In this document: positions 12,442 to 23,850 of the stretch, in pieces
How the letters are laid out: every line of letters begins with the position of its first letter
Position numbering within the stretch: position 1 is the first letter of the stretch
Source: Typhlomys cinereus
Taxonomy: Eukaryota; Chordata; Mammalia; Rodentia; Platacanthomyidae
Length of the DNA: 64,000 nt
Reading direction: 5' to 3'
Assembly (NCBI GenBank): GCA_023101885.1
Contig: JALPQD010000075.1
Span: forward strand, 7,450,101 to 7,514,100
Program-made: the position numbers and the translations under genes
The notes under the pieces: generated by a model
Databases searched by the model: none
Seen by the model: only the letters and a program-made list of their open reading frames with translations
What the model was told of the DNA's origin: nothing

Positions 12442-12740
12442 CACTCTGAGCCACCATACGCCTGGTCATGGCCATACAGGGCATACACGTGGGCTGCCTG
12501 GCCCACCTTGTGTGACAGGGAATGCAAGGGACCGCCAGGAAGGCAGCCCTACCCCGAGCACACCAGGAGACTGGCAGGGTGGGTAGCAGTGGCCAGCCTG
12601 GGCCCCAGGGGCTGAGCTGCAGGCTCCAGCGACAGGGCGGGAGGGCCCTGGAGTTGGCTGCCAGCAAGACAGAGCTGCGGTTGCTGCTGAGACGGGTGCA
12701 TCTCCCTGGGGAGGCAGATCTTGGCTCACACACTGGTCGG

Positions 12741-12820
12741 GACTCACGCAGGCTACTCCGGACTCACGCAGGCTACTCCGGACTCACACAGGCTACTCCG
12801 GACTCACGCAGGCTACTCCG
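12741..12820 (+). repeat. 20-bp tandem repeat, 4 units
   Basis: Unit GACTCACGCAGGCTACTCCG repeated four times without indels. The third unit has ACACA for ACGCA. Lies between the 3' ends of FGF22 and RNF126. Confidence 0.9.
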
Positions 12821-13334
12821 CACAGTGGAGAATCAGGGCGGGTTGTCCAACCCCCATGGAGAGAAGACAGGTGGGGCCGAGGGTCCCAGAGCCTTGGCAC
12901 CCAGCCAGCGGTGCCCAGGGCTGACATGCCACAGATCCATGCTAGGCTGATTCCCACCTGGGCAGCCTCGGACCTCTCTTCAGCCCACTGAGCATGGTAC
13001 TGAGACCTGGTGCTAGTGGGGCATCCCCTGCCATGGGCACCAACCTGCTGCCCCCACAAGCCGCCACACCAGGTACCACACACACCTGGCAGAAGGAAGA
13101 CGCCAGGCACGGGCTCTGCTTTCCAAGTGTATTTAAATATCTTTCCACATACACGTTTCCCTTTAAAAATGTCTGGCGGAGCAGTTTGTCCCTGGGTCTG
13201 CTGGTCACCCTCGTGGTCCCCAGGCCGGCGCTGGCTGGTCTGGGCCGGGCCTCCAGGGCTGAGGCAGGCCGGGCCTGGCAGCGGCTCTGCCAACTCCACA
13301 GACCACGCATGGTGGCGGGCGGCTCAAATGTCCT

Positions 13335-13340
13335 TTTATT
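13335..13340 (-). promoter_or_regulatory. RNF126: AATAAA on minus, probable RNF126 polyadenylation signal
   Basis: TTTATT on plus, about 240 bases past the RNF126 stop codon in transcript direction. The gene is convergent with FGF22. Confidence 0.5.
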
Positions 13341-13578
13341 TCAAAGCAGTAATAATTTAAAATCATAACCTTTCTGCTGTTGAACATGTGGAGGGTGAGT
13401 TTGGACGACAGGAGGCGCCTGTTGGGAACACGGGCCGCACCTCCAACCGGGAGAGCAGCGGGGTCAAGTCCCTCTGGAGGCCGAGTCCCGAGTGGTTGTG
13501 GCCGGTTGCCCGCCAGGGGCTGCCGCGACGGTGGGGCGGGCAGCACCACAAGTCACCGCCTCGGAACCCCGGGCGGGC

Positions 13579-16500
13579 TCAGGAGTTGCTGGCGGTGTTC
13601 TCATTGCTTGGTGAACTGGATGAGGACGAGGACGAGGACGACGAGAAGCCCACCCCGGTCAGGCCCGGGGGGTTGGTGGCCGTGTTCTGTCCAGTGAGGC
13701 TCTTGCGGCAGACGGGACAGCTGTCATGCTTGGGGAAAAGACGGGAGTCAGAGAGCAGGAAGAGCACGGCCCTGGGGTTCCAAGCTCTCGAGGTCAGGGG
13801 GCTGGGCACAGCGGGTCTGGGTCACGCTGGGTCAAGGTTAGGGCTGTGGTTGGGGAGGGCCGCGGGAAGGGCCCCAGGGGGCACCTGCTCCAGCCAGGGC
13901 ACGATGCAGCCGTTGTGGAAGAGGTGGTTGCAGGGCAGCTGCCGCACGCTCTCGCCCAACGCATAGTCGTCCTTGCACACGGGGCACTCCAGCCCGGAGC
14001 CTGTGGGCAGGGGAGCACATGAGAGGCGCAGAGACCCTAAGGCCATGGGGGACCACCCTGCCCTGCCAGCGTACCGACGTGCTCCTCCGTGACAGGAACC
14101 GTGGGGAGGGCCTGGATTCTCTCTTTGTCTGCAGGCGGGGGCCCCGTGTTCTCAAACTGGTTGAGAAGCTGAAACAAGAAGCAGGCGTCGGGCCAAGGAC
14201 AGGACCCCGGGGAGGACAGGACCCCGGGGACGTGGCTCTGGGAGGAGATGTCATCACCCATCTCGGGTGTGCGTCTGGGAGGGTGACTCGGGGATCAGAT
14301 AGAGGAAACAGGCAGGACTCGAGGGCCTCCTGCCAGGGACGCGGCCATACCTGCGTGATGATGGCGTCCAGGCCATTGGCTCCCCAGGCATAGTCCATCG
14401 GGTTCGAGTGCAGGACGCCCCTGGGGGGGGGGGCAGGTCAGCGCTTGGGATAGGGAGAGGCAGGTCAGGGTGCTGGGGTAGAGGAACTGGGGCGTCACCT
14501 GCTACTCACCAGGGACCAAGTCCCAGGCTGGGCACAGCTGCTGGGGAAATGATGCCATTCACTAGCTGCTGGATGATCCTGCGGGGGCAAGGGGAAGGCA
14601 TCGTGAGGGTCAGTGGCAGCCAGAACCACCGCCTTACAAGACAGAGCCGCACTGGGTAACCCAGGCCAGTCCTGGACATGCATGACCCTGCTGGACTGTG
14701 CGGGGAGGGGCGGCCAGGTCACCGAGGAAGCCTGAGACGCACTCAGGTCAGCAGAACGTGCCCACAGCTGCCCGTCACCCCAGCTGCCCGTCTCCCGTGT
14801 CTCTATGTCCCTCTTTGGCAGTGGGGCCCTCACTGGCCACCCTGGGCCCCCTCACCCTTCCAGCGTGGGGATGCCTTCGTGCCGGCCGGTGGCCCGCCGG
14901 GCGGTAAGGCGGGCGCGGGGCTGCCGGGCACCATACCGATGCCGGGACTGGTGCTCTCTCTCGCGGCGGTTCTCGGGGTCCCTGCCGTCATCAGACTGTG
15001 CCCCGGGAGGGAACGTGGGGATCTCAAAGCTGTCATCGAAGATGCCGAAAGCAAACTGGCTGTAGCCCTGCGGCAGCGTGAACAGGTGCTGGTCCACGCT
15101 CTGCAGCAGAGAGGGTACAGTGAGTTCCTGTGGCAGCGTGAACAGTCCACGCTCCGGGGCACAGGGGTGGGGGTGGGGACACAGTCAGGGACACGAAGGG
15201 AACAGAGGAGAGGGACAGCAAAATGTCTCCTGCCAAGGGTAGGCATAGCACGGCCAGAACCCACACTCACCTCAAACGGCTGCCGGCTCTGGTCACTGGG
15301 GGCTGTGGAAGGGGCAGAACTGTTTTCCGTGTTCCTGGAGAGAGACGCAGTCTGAGCTTCAGCATCCCTCCCTGTCCCCACCTTCCAGTGGGTAGTCGGG
15401 CCCCCAGAGGGTCTTGCCACAGGGACAGAGCCACCCCCAGCAGCAGGTCAGCCCGCCACCACGTGTGGGTCCCGGCCCTGCCCCTGGTGGCTACCTGGTC
15501 TCTTCTGGAAGCTCCTCGATGAAACCTGACTCGCACCTCGGGCAGATGTAATCCTGCAGGAGGATGGGCCATGTGCGTGAGCCTGGGACCACCGTGCGCG
15601 CCCTGCCCACACCCAGGGGTCACGCAAGTCACAGGGCCTCCATCTGAGGACCTCCACAGGCTCCAGGAAGCAGGGCATGGCCACCCTGTGCACCCCAATT
15701 CCTGACACCCCACGAGGCGGCTGAGGACCCAGAGAATACACTTGGAAAGAACGCGGTGCTGAATGGACCATGAGGTGGTAGCCAGGGGATGAGGTAGGCT
15801 CCTCACAGCCCGAGTCACACCCCCCATGTACTCCCGTCAACAACACAGGCTGTGGGGCCAGTGGAGTGAGGGGTGCAGGCAGACCACCGAGAGGCCCCTC
15901 TGAAGACAAACATGTCCACCTGGGGCCAGTGATGGCTGTGGACCCGAAACGCTCAGGCAGAGATCCCACAGACACTTGTCAAAGCGTTCAATGGCCACAA
16001 CACAAGAGTGGCCCCATCATTAGTCACCAGGGCAATGTCTGTGTGACTCAGCTGGCCAAGGCGGGCCAAGGCAGCCCCTCCATGGGCGGGACCTCCCCAA
16101 CTGCACCCTCCCCAGGCAGTACAGCTCCAACACCCTCCAGTGGCCCAGTGCACCCCACCTTCACCTCCACCTGTGCCAGCCCAGGGTGGCCCCTTCCCTG
16201 CAGCCAATCTTGGGACTACCACACAGTGTCCTGTGCTCAGTGTCCTGCCCTCGGGTGGGCTCCTGCGCCTGGACCCTCCAGAGCCCTGGGGTTATTAGTG
16301 ACACTTGGAAGTAAGCACTCAGCCTCCCAACCACCAGGCTCAAGTGGTGCAGGGGTTAGTGCCCAGCCTCGTCACCCACCCATGGAGCGCGCAGACTGAT
16401 GGGTGGGCTGGCAAGCGGGCGTGCACACATAGAGGGAAGGTGGTGCTGGGAGAGGCATGCTCTAAGCAAGACACAGCCCCCAAGGGCCCACGTGGAGTAA

Positions 16501-17665
16501 GGCAAGGAACCAGCCTGGGCAGGCGTCCCACATGCACACCCACACACGTGACTCCACCAGCACATCTCTTGGAGGATCATGTCTAGACTCGCCCCCCACT
16601 CCTGCTGTGGCCCGGTCATCCTCCTGTCACCTGCCCTATGGTCACAACCCACCAGCATTGCGCTGACCCCTAGCCATCAAAGCAACACCGGAGGGGTTGG
16701 TCACTGGTACTTGGTGCCCTGGAGAGCATGGCTGGGACTATGCTAAGTGCCAGGCCCTGGGTGCCCACTTGACCCAAGACCAGGGCGCCTTGGGGATAGC
16801 TTGGAGCCAGGGCCCGGCTGCCTGCCTGATCTGACGGGTTAAAGAAATGGATGTTTACACGCCTCCCCCTATGACAGCCTCTACCCCCCACACCAAGGCC
16901 ACCCGGGGCACTGGCTCAGGGGAAGGCCCTTGTCATGCACTGGTCAGAGGTCAGGGTCCCTGCCCACGACCACGGGGCCAGGACTTGGCACGCACTGGCC
17001 CCGGTGACGTGACGGGGCCGGAGGCGCCAGGTGTGCAGGAAGTCTTGGGTGGACGCTCCCTCCTGGCAGATCCCATGGAAGACTCTCCGCCCGGGCCGAC
17101 ATCTGCGCCAAGCATCCCGAGGAGCCTTGGCGCGCCGCACACCCGGCGAGCCTCGCTTGTCCCGCCGCCCGCCCCCAGGGCCTGGCCGGAAAGCACCGGG
17201 ACCCGCCGCCCCTCGGGGTCCCAGGAGGCCGGGCTACCCCGGGGCGCGGACCCGGGCATGGAGCAGAGATCGAGAGGAGCCGGCCTCCGGGGGGTGAGGC
17301 CGGGCGGGCCTTCCGGAGGAGGGGGGTCCACAGGAGGCCGGGGCGCAGAGCAGGCCCCAGGGTGAGGGGGGAGCCCGCAGGAAGCGCAGCGCAGGCCCGG
17401 GGGTCCGCAGGAGGCCGTGCCCCGGGCGCCCGCCGCTCGGGCCCCGCCGGCCCTGCCCCCGCCCGGCCCGCTGCGCGGCGCCGACACCTGCCAGCCCCGG
17501 GGCGGCGCACGAGGCCCCACGGCGCGCCCCCGCGGCCCGCGCTCGGCGACACCCGGCCCCGCCGCCCTTCCTCCCCGCCCCGGGGCTCACCGGCAGGCGC
17601 GGCACGATCTCCACCGAGCAGCAGTGGCAGAAGTAGCGTCCGGGCTGCGGCGACGCCTCGGCCAT
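13579..17665 (-). CDS. RNF126: RNF126, RING-H2 E3 ubiquitin ligase
   Basis: E3 ligase that works with BAG6 on mislocalised hydrophobic proteins in the cytosol and on receptor sorting. Coding exons 5' to 3': 17591-17665, 15495-15553, 15271-15334, 14856-15100, 14510-14578, 14351-14420, 14075-14168, 13885-14000, 13579-13728; 942 nt, 313 residues, close to the human length, phases all agree. The start [16 protein letters not shown] matches human. N-terminal C4 zinc ribbon: FCHCCSVE ... [10 protein letters not shown] (split by intron 1). RING-H2: [36 protein letters not shown], with all zinc ligands present. The C-terminal tail has an 11-serine run and ends SNENTASNS. Compared with human, two extra residues (GL) sit before GPWGVLHSNP. 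Intact. Confidence 0.97.
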
Positions 17666-17800
17666 GGCCGCCGCCGCCTCCGCGCCGCCCGCCCCCCGCG
17701 CGGCGCCCGCCGCCGGCCGTTTGCTGCTCCCTCGCCGGCCTACGCGCCCGCGCACGCTCACGCATGGCACGCACGCTCACGTACGGCACGCACGCCAGGC
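17000..17800 (-). promoter_or_regulatory. RNF126: CpG island over RNF126 first exon
   Basis: Very GC- and CpG-rich sequence spanning exon 1 and the start of intron 1. No TATA box. Transcription probably starts shortly above 17665. Several long open frames on both strands here are GC-skew artefacts. Confidence 0.7.
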
Positions 17801-17939
17801 GTGGGCGCACGAGGAGGGTGGGCGGCACGCGCGAGAGACGGGTGACGGTGGCCGTACAGGGCAAGTTAGAGACGGCCGGAAAACCACTACGCGAGGTGGG
17901 GGCGGGGGGGTGGAGCCGCGAGGATAAGGGCGGGGTCAA

Positions 17940-18372
17940 GTCTCCCTGGCAACCAGGGAGGAAGGTGTGACCAGGAAGCGACTTAGGGGCAGGGCCAAGT
18001 CTCCTTGGCAACAAGGGGAGGTGTGACCAGGAAGAGACTTGAGGCGGAGCTTTTCCTGGGGCGGGGCCACGTTTCCTTGGCAACAGGAGTCGGTGTCTGG
18101 TCATTGCTACAGGCGGTGGAGGCGGAGGGGCGGGGCAAGGCCGGGTCTCTGTGGCAACGGGAGCCTGCGCCCAGCGGGTTCCGGGGGCCGCGTCTCCCGG
18201 GCACTCCGGATGAAGGCAGAACCGTTCTGGAACCCGGGGCGATCAAGGGGCAGGGCCCGCATGGGGCGGGGCCGTCTGCTTGACAACCTGGGTCTGGAGC
18301 TGGAGCCGTGGGCTGATGAGAGGGTGCAGTGAACGTGATAGTGGGGAGACGCGGCCGAGTACCCTTAACAAC
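17940..18372. promoter_or_regulatory. Array of six RFX X-box-like 14-mers
   Basis: GTCTCCCTGGCAAC (17940-17953), GTCTCCTTGGCAAC (17999-18012), GTTTCCTTGGCAAC (18071-18084), GTCTCTGTGGCAAC (18145-18158), GTCTGCTTGACAAC (18274-18287) and GTACCCTTAACAAC (18359-18372). All fit GT-N4-6-RRCAAC and approach the RFX consensus GTTRCCATGGYAAC. The first two lie in clear tandem units that share 'gtgtgaccaggaag'. The array sits 275-710 bases upstream of the RNF126 start codon, in GC-box-rich DNA. Confidence 0.6.
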
Positions 18373-18399
18373 TAGGATGGGGCAGGGCCTGCGTGGGGC

Positions 18400-19140
18400 G
18401 AACCCTAGACGCCTTGGCCACCGATCTCGGGGACGTTTGCAATGACTGCGCCCCACCAATGCACGGTCCCCCAGTCTTCCGTGCCTCTTTCTTCCTCGCT
18501 ACCTTCTACAAGGTCTTTTCTTCTAGTTCCACGTGGCGAAGGCCAGTACCCCAGCAGCAGGGTGCATTGTGCCTGGTAGGTACACAGCAGGCGTCCCCTA
18601 AGCACCCACGGGATGGATACAGGGAACCCGTTCCCGGCTGGAAGCAGGACCCCTCAGCCTGCACGCCCGTGTGGTGTATACGTGACTTGGGGACCCTGGA
18701 GCCTTGACCTTTCGATGCTCTGACCAGCGCGTCACCCGAGACAGGACCGGGACGCTCCTGAAGTTTCAAACTTTATTTCCTTATTTACTCAACGTTTACT
18801 GAGCACCTGCCGGTAAACTACTCTGGTGGGAGATGCACACGAATACCCTTGGTCTCTCGAGGGTGTTTCCGGGGAGACAAGAAAGGTTTCTTGTTGGAGA
18901 GAGAAACCATTGGGACCAGGACTTTAACTTGCCTAGGGTTAGGTTTCCTGCAGAAAGGGCATTTAATTTGGCATCTTCCTGTTCACGGTTCTGAGTTATT
19001 CCCGCAAGGGACCGCGAGAGGGCGCACGGGCCGCGTTAATGCGAATTAATTTTCCAGCGCCCAGCCCATCTCCACATCCCTTTCACTCGTGGCAGCCAGA
19101 GGTCGCTGTAATCCGGCAGGACCGTCTCAAGATAAAAAGT
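18400..19140. other. Intergenic; L2-like fragment at about 18765-18860
   Basis: No gene recognised. 'tttactcaacgtttactgag' followed by 'cacctgccgg' resembles the L2 3'-end phrase 'attgagcacctactatgtgc'. The rest shows nothing I can name. Confidence 0.4.
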
Positions 19141-19144
19141 AAAA

Positions 19145-19387
19145 GGCTAGGGAGACTTTTAGGGGTTAAAGCCTCTGTGTCACAAGCAAAAGGACCCGAA
19201 TTCGGATCCCCAGAACCCATGTAAAAATGATGGGCAGACCTGTAATTCCTGTCCTGGAAAACTGAAACTAGGAAACCCCAGAGCAAAGCAATAAGAAGGT
19301 AGAGCAATCCAGGGTGATTCCTGATGTCACCTTTGGGCCTCCCCAGGCACACACAATGTCCTGTGAGACATACACACACACACACAC

Positions 19388-19424
<37 letters not shown>

Positions 19425-19432
19425 CAAAACCC
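19145..19432 (+). mobile_element. IDL-Geo-like SINE, plus strand, (CA)n tail
   Basis: Degraded head 'ggctagggagacttttaggg', then 'gaattcggatccccagaacc', right monomer with 'gtagagcaatccagggtgat', ending in (CA)n at about 19370-19422. Confidence 0.65.
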
Positions 19433-19929
19433 AAAAAGTAGTAAGGGCTGGGGGCGTGACTCAGAAGAGCAGATGCCCATTGTGCCCAGGGTCCCAGCTT
19501 TCCCTCCCATGGCTTCGTCCCCAGAACCTTCAGGGAGTACAAGGGTGTGTGTGACAGCAATGAGCCCGGCTCCTAGGCTGGCTGGCTGCCCTGCGGCTGC
19601 CCCTGGCATCGGCGGCTCAACAATTCCCTAAGGACAAGGGGGGACATGGGAGGAGTGGGGTGGGGGTGCAGGGGTGGAGGAGGTGCTGGGGGAAGGGCCG
19701 CCTCCATCACCCCCCCCCAGTCCTCAGACTGCACCTTGGCTATGAACTCTTCAGAGACAGCCCCACTTTCTTCCTTGGCGTGGAGGGGTTTCTCATTCAC
19801 AGGCTCAGGGGCCCCAGTGCCGGGGAGGAAGTCACAACCCACATCCTGCAGGCAGAGGTGGGTGCACCCGGGTGTGGATCCCATGCAGCCTGGAGGGGGC
19901 ACCACTGTACACTCCTTGGCAAGCCTAGG

Positions 19930-20125
19930 GGTGGGCAAGAGGGCTCAGCAGATAAGGTGCCTGCGTGCAAACTGGCAACTTGAGTTCCATTCCTGGAAGC
20001 CCACGGGGTGAGAGAATGACATCAAAAATTCCTCTGGTCTCCACCCTCGTGCATGGCATGTGTGTACCTGCACTCTCTCTCCATCCCTCTCCCTCTCTCT
20101 GTCTCTCTCATAAATAAGTACTCCA
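19930..20125 (+). mobile_element. ID/B4-like SINE with CT-rich tail
   Basis: Head 'agggctcagcagataaggtg', middle 'cttgagttccattcctggaa', tail of CTCTCTC and 'ataaataagtact'. Similar elements are at 22510-22660 and 49697-49880. Confidence 0.55.
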
Positions 20126-20404
20126 AATGCAAACCATGAGAGACAGAGGGAAGAGGTCAGGTGTGGCTGGATCCAGGGCTTCGGGTACCACAGGGAATGG
20201 CCGCTGCCCTCCTTCTGTATTGGCTCCAGATGGTCTTCCTCTGGCCACTCCTGGGAGCTACCCCCTATTCTGGGTTGAGCCTCCCAGTCCCGGAAATAGA
20301 GGTCAACCTTTTCCCAGCCCGACTTTAATACTGGCTGCGGGGAGGAGGCGGCTGTCTGACCTACGAGTGAGACCACATGATTCTCCTCCAAAAAAACCCT
20401 GGGG

Positions 20405-21070
20405 TGGATGTCACACACAAACACACACACACACACATGTACACATACACAGCCTCGAAACATCGCACGAACAACACATGCATGTACATATGCACAGCCC
20501 CAACACTACACCCCATGAACATATGTGTGTTACACATGTACAGACACACACATGTGAACACACAAGCACACTTATATACATGTATAGTCCCCATACCACA
20601 AACACACCCTACATGAATGCACACATGCACCCACACACATGAACACCCAAACACACACTCATTTAACCCCACAAGAAAATAAACACACGTGCTTACACGT
20701 ACAAAACATACATGAACACACAGATGTATATATGCATGTATACATGAACACACACATACACCCACACACGAACACATAAATTCACATCCCCGTTTACATC
20801 CACAAGAACACACGCATGCTTACACACAATACAATAGTTACATGAACACATACACACATGCTCACACAACCCTCATGTACACCCAATCATAAGAGCATGC
20901 ACATATGAACATGTACATATGCACACACAAAATATACAAGCACACAAAAACATGAACACGCACACACAGGTACCACAGGTGTGCACACACACATGTACAC
21001 ATGCACAGATGCATGTACATGTATACCAAGGCACACACACGCACCCACGAACCCAGGCGCACACACATGA
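20405..21070 (+). repeat. Long degenerate CA/ACACATG microsatellite tract
   Basis: About 660 bases built of CACA interspersed with ATGT/ACATG variants. It produces long spurious His/Thr- and Cys/Val-rich open frames. No protein-coding evidence. Confidence 0.9.
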
Positions 21071-21488
21071 ATTCGATCCCGGCACAAATATGTCAGGACC
21101 AGGGCACGATGCAGGAAGCCCGGCAGGCACAGGGTTCTAGGACAGACCGCTGCCCACAAATTCATCCTTGTTGCTGCCCCAACCTGTAGCCTGAAGACCC
21201 TTCCTGGCTCTGACCGAGGGGAGGCGCCATCCTCAGACCCCAAATGGACCGGAGCAGCCTGGGAATCCAGGATACCCTGTTCCCCGTGCCCCAAATTCAT
21301 TCCTTCTCTTTCTAAAACAGGGTGTCAGCGACCCAGGCTGGTCTTGAATTTTCTATGTACCTGAAGGGGACCTCATCTCCCGGGCCTCCGCCAGCACCTC
21401 TGGAGGGCTGACAGTGTACCTGAGAGTACAGCACCCTGTGGGGCCAAGCCAAGGCCTGCAGCAATCAGGATATGTTGGTGACTGGTCC

Positions 21489-22012
21489 CCCTGCAGTGTG
21501 TGTATGTGCATGTGTGTGTGCATGTGTGCTGCATGTGTGTGTCTGCATGTGCGCACATATGTGTGCATGTGTGTGCCTGCATGTGTGTGTGCCTGCATGT
21601 GTGTGAGCATGTGTTTGTGCATGCGAGCATGTGTTTGTGCATGTGTCCCTGCATGCATTGCGTGCCTGCATGAGCATGTATGCATGTTCATGTGTGCCTG
21701 CATGCATGTGTGCATGCATGTGTATGTGTGCATGTTCATATGTGTCTGCATGCATGTATGTGCATGTGTGTGTACATGTGCATGTGTGCTGGATGACTTA
21801 CTGCTACACTATGTGTGCATGTGGGGGGGCATACAGTGTGGCATGCAGTGTGTTCTGAGTGACTGCTCACTGCTACCTTGTGCTGCATATGTGCACGTGC
21901 ACCTGTATGTGCATATATGTGTGTACACACGTGTGTGTGTGTATGGGCATGTGTGCATGCATATGTGCCTGTGTGTGCGTGTGCATGTGTGCATGCATAT
22001 TATGTGTGCGTA
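21489..22012 (+). repeat. Long degenerate TG/TGCATG tract adjoining a minus-strand SINE
   Basis: About 520 bases of TGTG/TGCATG. It runs directly into an IDL-Geo-like SINE in minus orientation (about 22013-22205), so it is probably that SINE's (CA)n tail greatly expanded. Its complement resembles the CA tract at 20405-21070. Confidence 0.85.
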
Positions 22013-22679
22013 TCCCTATGTGAGAGAGCGATCAGGAATCTTCCTGGATTGCTCTACTTCCTTATTGCTCTGAAGTTTCTTTCCCGGGCTCTACCTTCAG
22101 GGCCAGAATTACAAGCTCTGCCATTTCTGCCTGCTGTTTTTATGTGGGATCTGAACTCAGGTCCTTGTGCTTGTGAGGCAGAGGGTGTGACCCCTGAGCT
22201 CCCGCCCCTCCACAGGTCCCAGGTGTCACCCTCCTGCCAAACTGCCAGTGCTGCGTGAATCTCTGCCAGCACCTGGCCCTTGGGGGCCTTGGGCTCTGGG
22301 CCAGGCAGCTGCCAGCAAAGCCCCTCCTTGCACACAGAAATGGTGCTTTTTTTTTGTATGTTTTGACGTCTCTTTGGCCCCTGTGAAGGGCATCCTGACC
22401 TTCAAGCCCACCCACCATACCTGTCCCCTTGCCCGAGTGGTGCATGTCTGCCACCTGGCAGGGTAATGCTGACACCAGGACTACTGAGTCAAGCCTGACT
22501 CAAAACACCCAAGGGGGCTGCGAGAGGGCTCGGCAGGGCAGGCGCCTGCTCACAAACCTGGAGACCTGAGTTCTATCCCCAGAAGCCCCATGTTGGAGGA
22601 GAGAGCTGGGTTCTGAAGTTGCCCCCTGTCAGGTAATAAATAAAATCACACACACACCCCACCGTCTAGATGGTTTAGT

Positions 22680-23690
22680 CAGGAAAGCCCTCACCTTGAC
22701 GACCTCCAGCACTCATGTAAAATATCAGGTGGCACGGGGCGCAGGGGAGGAAGAAGCAGCAGGATTGTGGGGCTCACTGGGCACCCGGCTAGCCCAGCCG
22801 ATGAAACCCAGATTCAGTGAGACTTTGCCTCCAAAGGGAGGGAGGTCAGGAGTGATGGAAGAATATCCACCAAGGATACCTTTGCTCCACTTCCCCAATT
22901 CCAAGGCACTTCCGCTGTCTTTGGATTTGGGGCGACATGGGGGGCTTGCCAAGGGCACCCCTGTAGATCTCTGGGGTTCCTGGCTCAGGGAGCCACGACT
23001 GAGGGGTCATGAGCCTTTGCCAACCAGACACAACCCAGGCTGGGGCGGCTGGGGGCGGTGCAGTCGGGTCTTGGCCACTGTCCACGCTGTCCAGCCCTAA
23101 CACCCCCTGAGTCTGGCCTAGAAGCTCCCTGTGTGGACCACAACGGCCTCAGACTCTGGGTGACTGGTGCTCGGACCTTCCCAAACTGGGTTTTGATGCA
23201 CAACCTCCCACCCCCAGCCGGAGGTGGTTTTCACCGACATAGGATCTGATCTGATGTAGCCCAGGCTAACCTAGAACTCTTCAAGTAGACAAGGACGGCC
23301 TTGATGTCCGTCCCCTCCCACTTCCACCTTCCGGAATGACAGGCATGCACCACCGTGCAGGCTTGAGAAATCCCATCTTAAAACTCTAATCACCTCACCC
23401 TGCCGTCTGGGTTCCCCACAATTTGTAAAGGTCCGAGGTAACAGAGCCCCAAACAGTGTGAGCGGCGACCAGAAGCTCAGGGTCGGGACGTGGGAGGGAC
23501 CGGAGGGGCTCTTCTTAGCACCCTGTACCCCAGAAATGATTGCCAGGTCCACCGGGCAGGACACCTTGCGCCGCCACCTGCGCCGGGCCATGCGACCGGT
23601 CCCCCCAAGACCACAGCGGGTTTCCTGAGCCCACGGTAGCCCTATCTGTCCAGACATCTGCCTAGCCCCCAGCTGGCCACCCCCGCGCAG
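22680..23690. other. Intergenic, upstream of FSTL3; B1-like piece near 23235-23362
   Basis: No gene recognised. A minus-strand B1-like fragment ('gtagcccaggctaacctaga' ... 'ggaatgacaggcatgcacca') is the only element I can name. GC content rises into the FSTL3 promoter from about 23690. Confidence 0.45.
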
Positions 23691-23714
23691 GCCCTGCGCC
23701 TGGGGACACCGCCG

Positions 23715-23800
23715 TCCGCCGCGCCCCGCCCCGCCCGCCGCCGGCCCCGCCTGCCCCCAGCTTTTATAGGCCGCGCGCCGGGCCTCACCAAGTCGCAGCG
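23715..23800 (+). promoter_or_regulatory. FSTL3: FSTL3 promoter: GC boxes and TATA-like box
   Basis: Clustered GC boxes (CCCCGCCCCGCCCGCC at about 23724) are followed by CTTTTATAGG at 23761-23770. The A/T core TTTATA is placed suitably for a start near 23795, about 55 bases before the start codon. Confidence 0.55.
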
Positions 23801-23850
23801 CGGCTCCAGCTCACCGTGCGCCCCGGCTCCAGCTCACCGTGCGCCCCGGG

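Noticed and set aside
16944..18104. 386-codon minus-strand open frame
   Set aside because: Lies in the RNF126 CpG island. Composition is Pro/Arg/Gly/Ala-rich and it overlaps RNF126 exon 1 in another frame. GC-driven lack of stops, no homology.
21414..22073. 219-codon Cys/Val/His-rich open frame
   Set aside because: Simple translation of the TG/TGCATG repeat tract.
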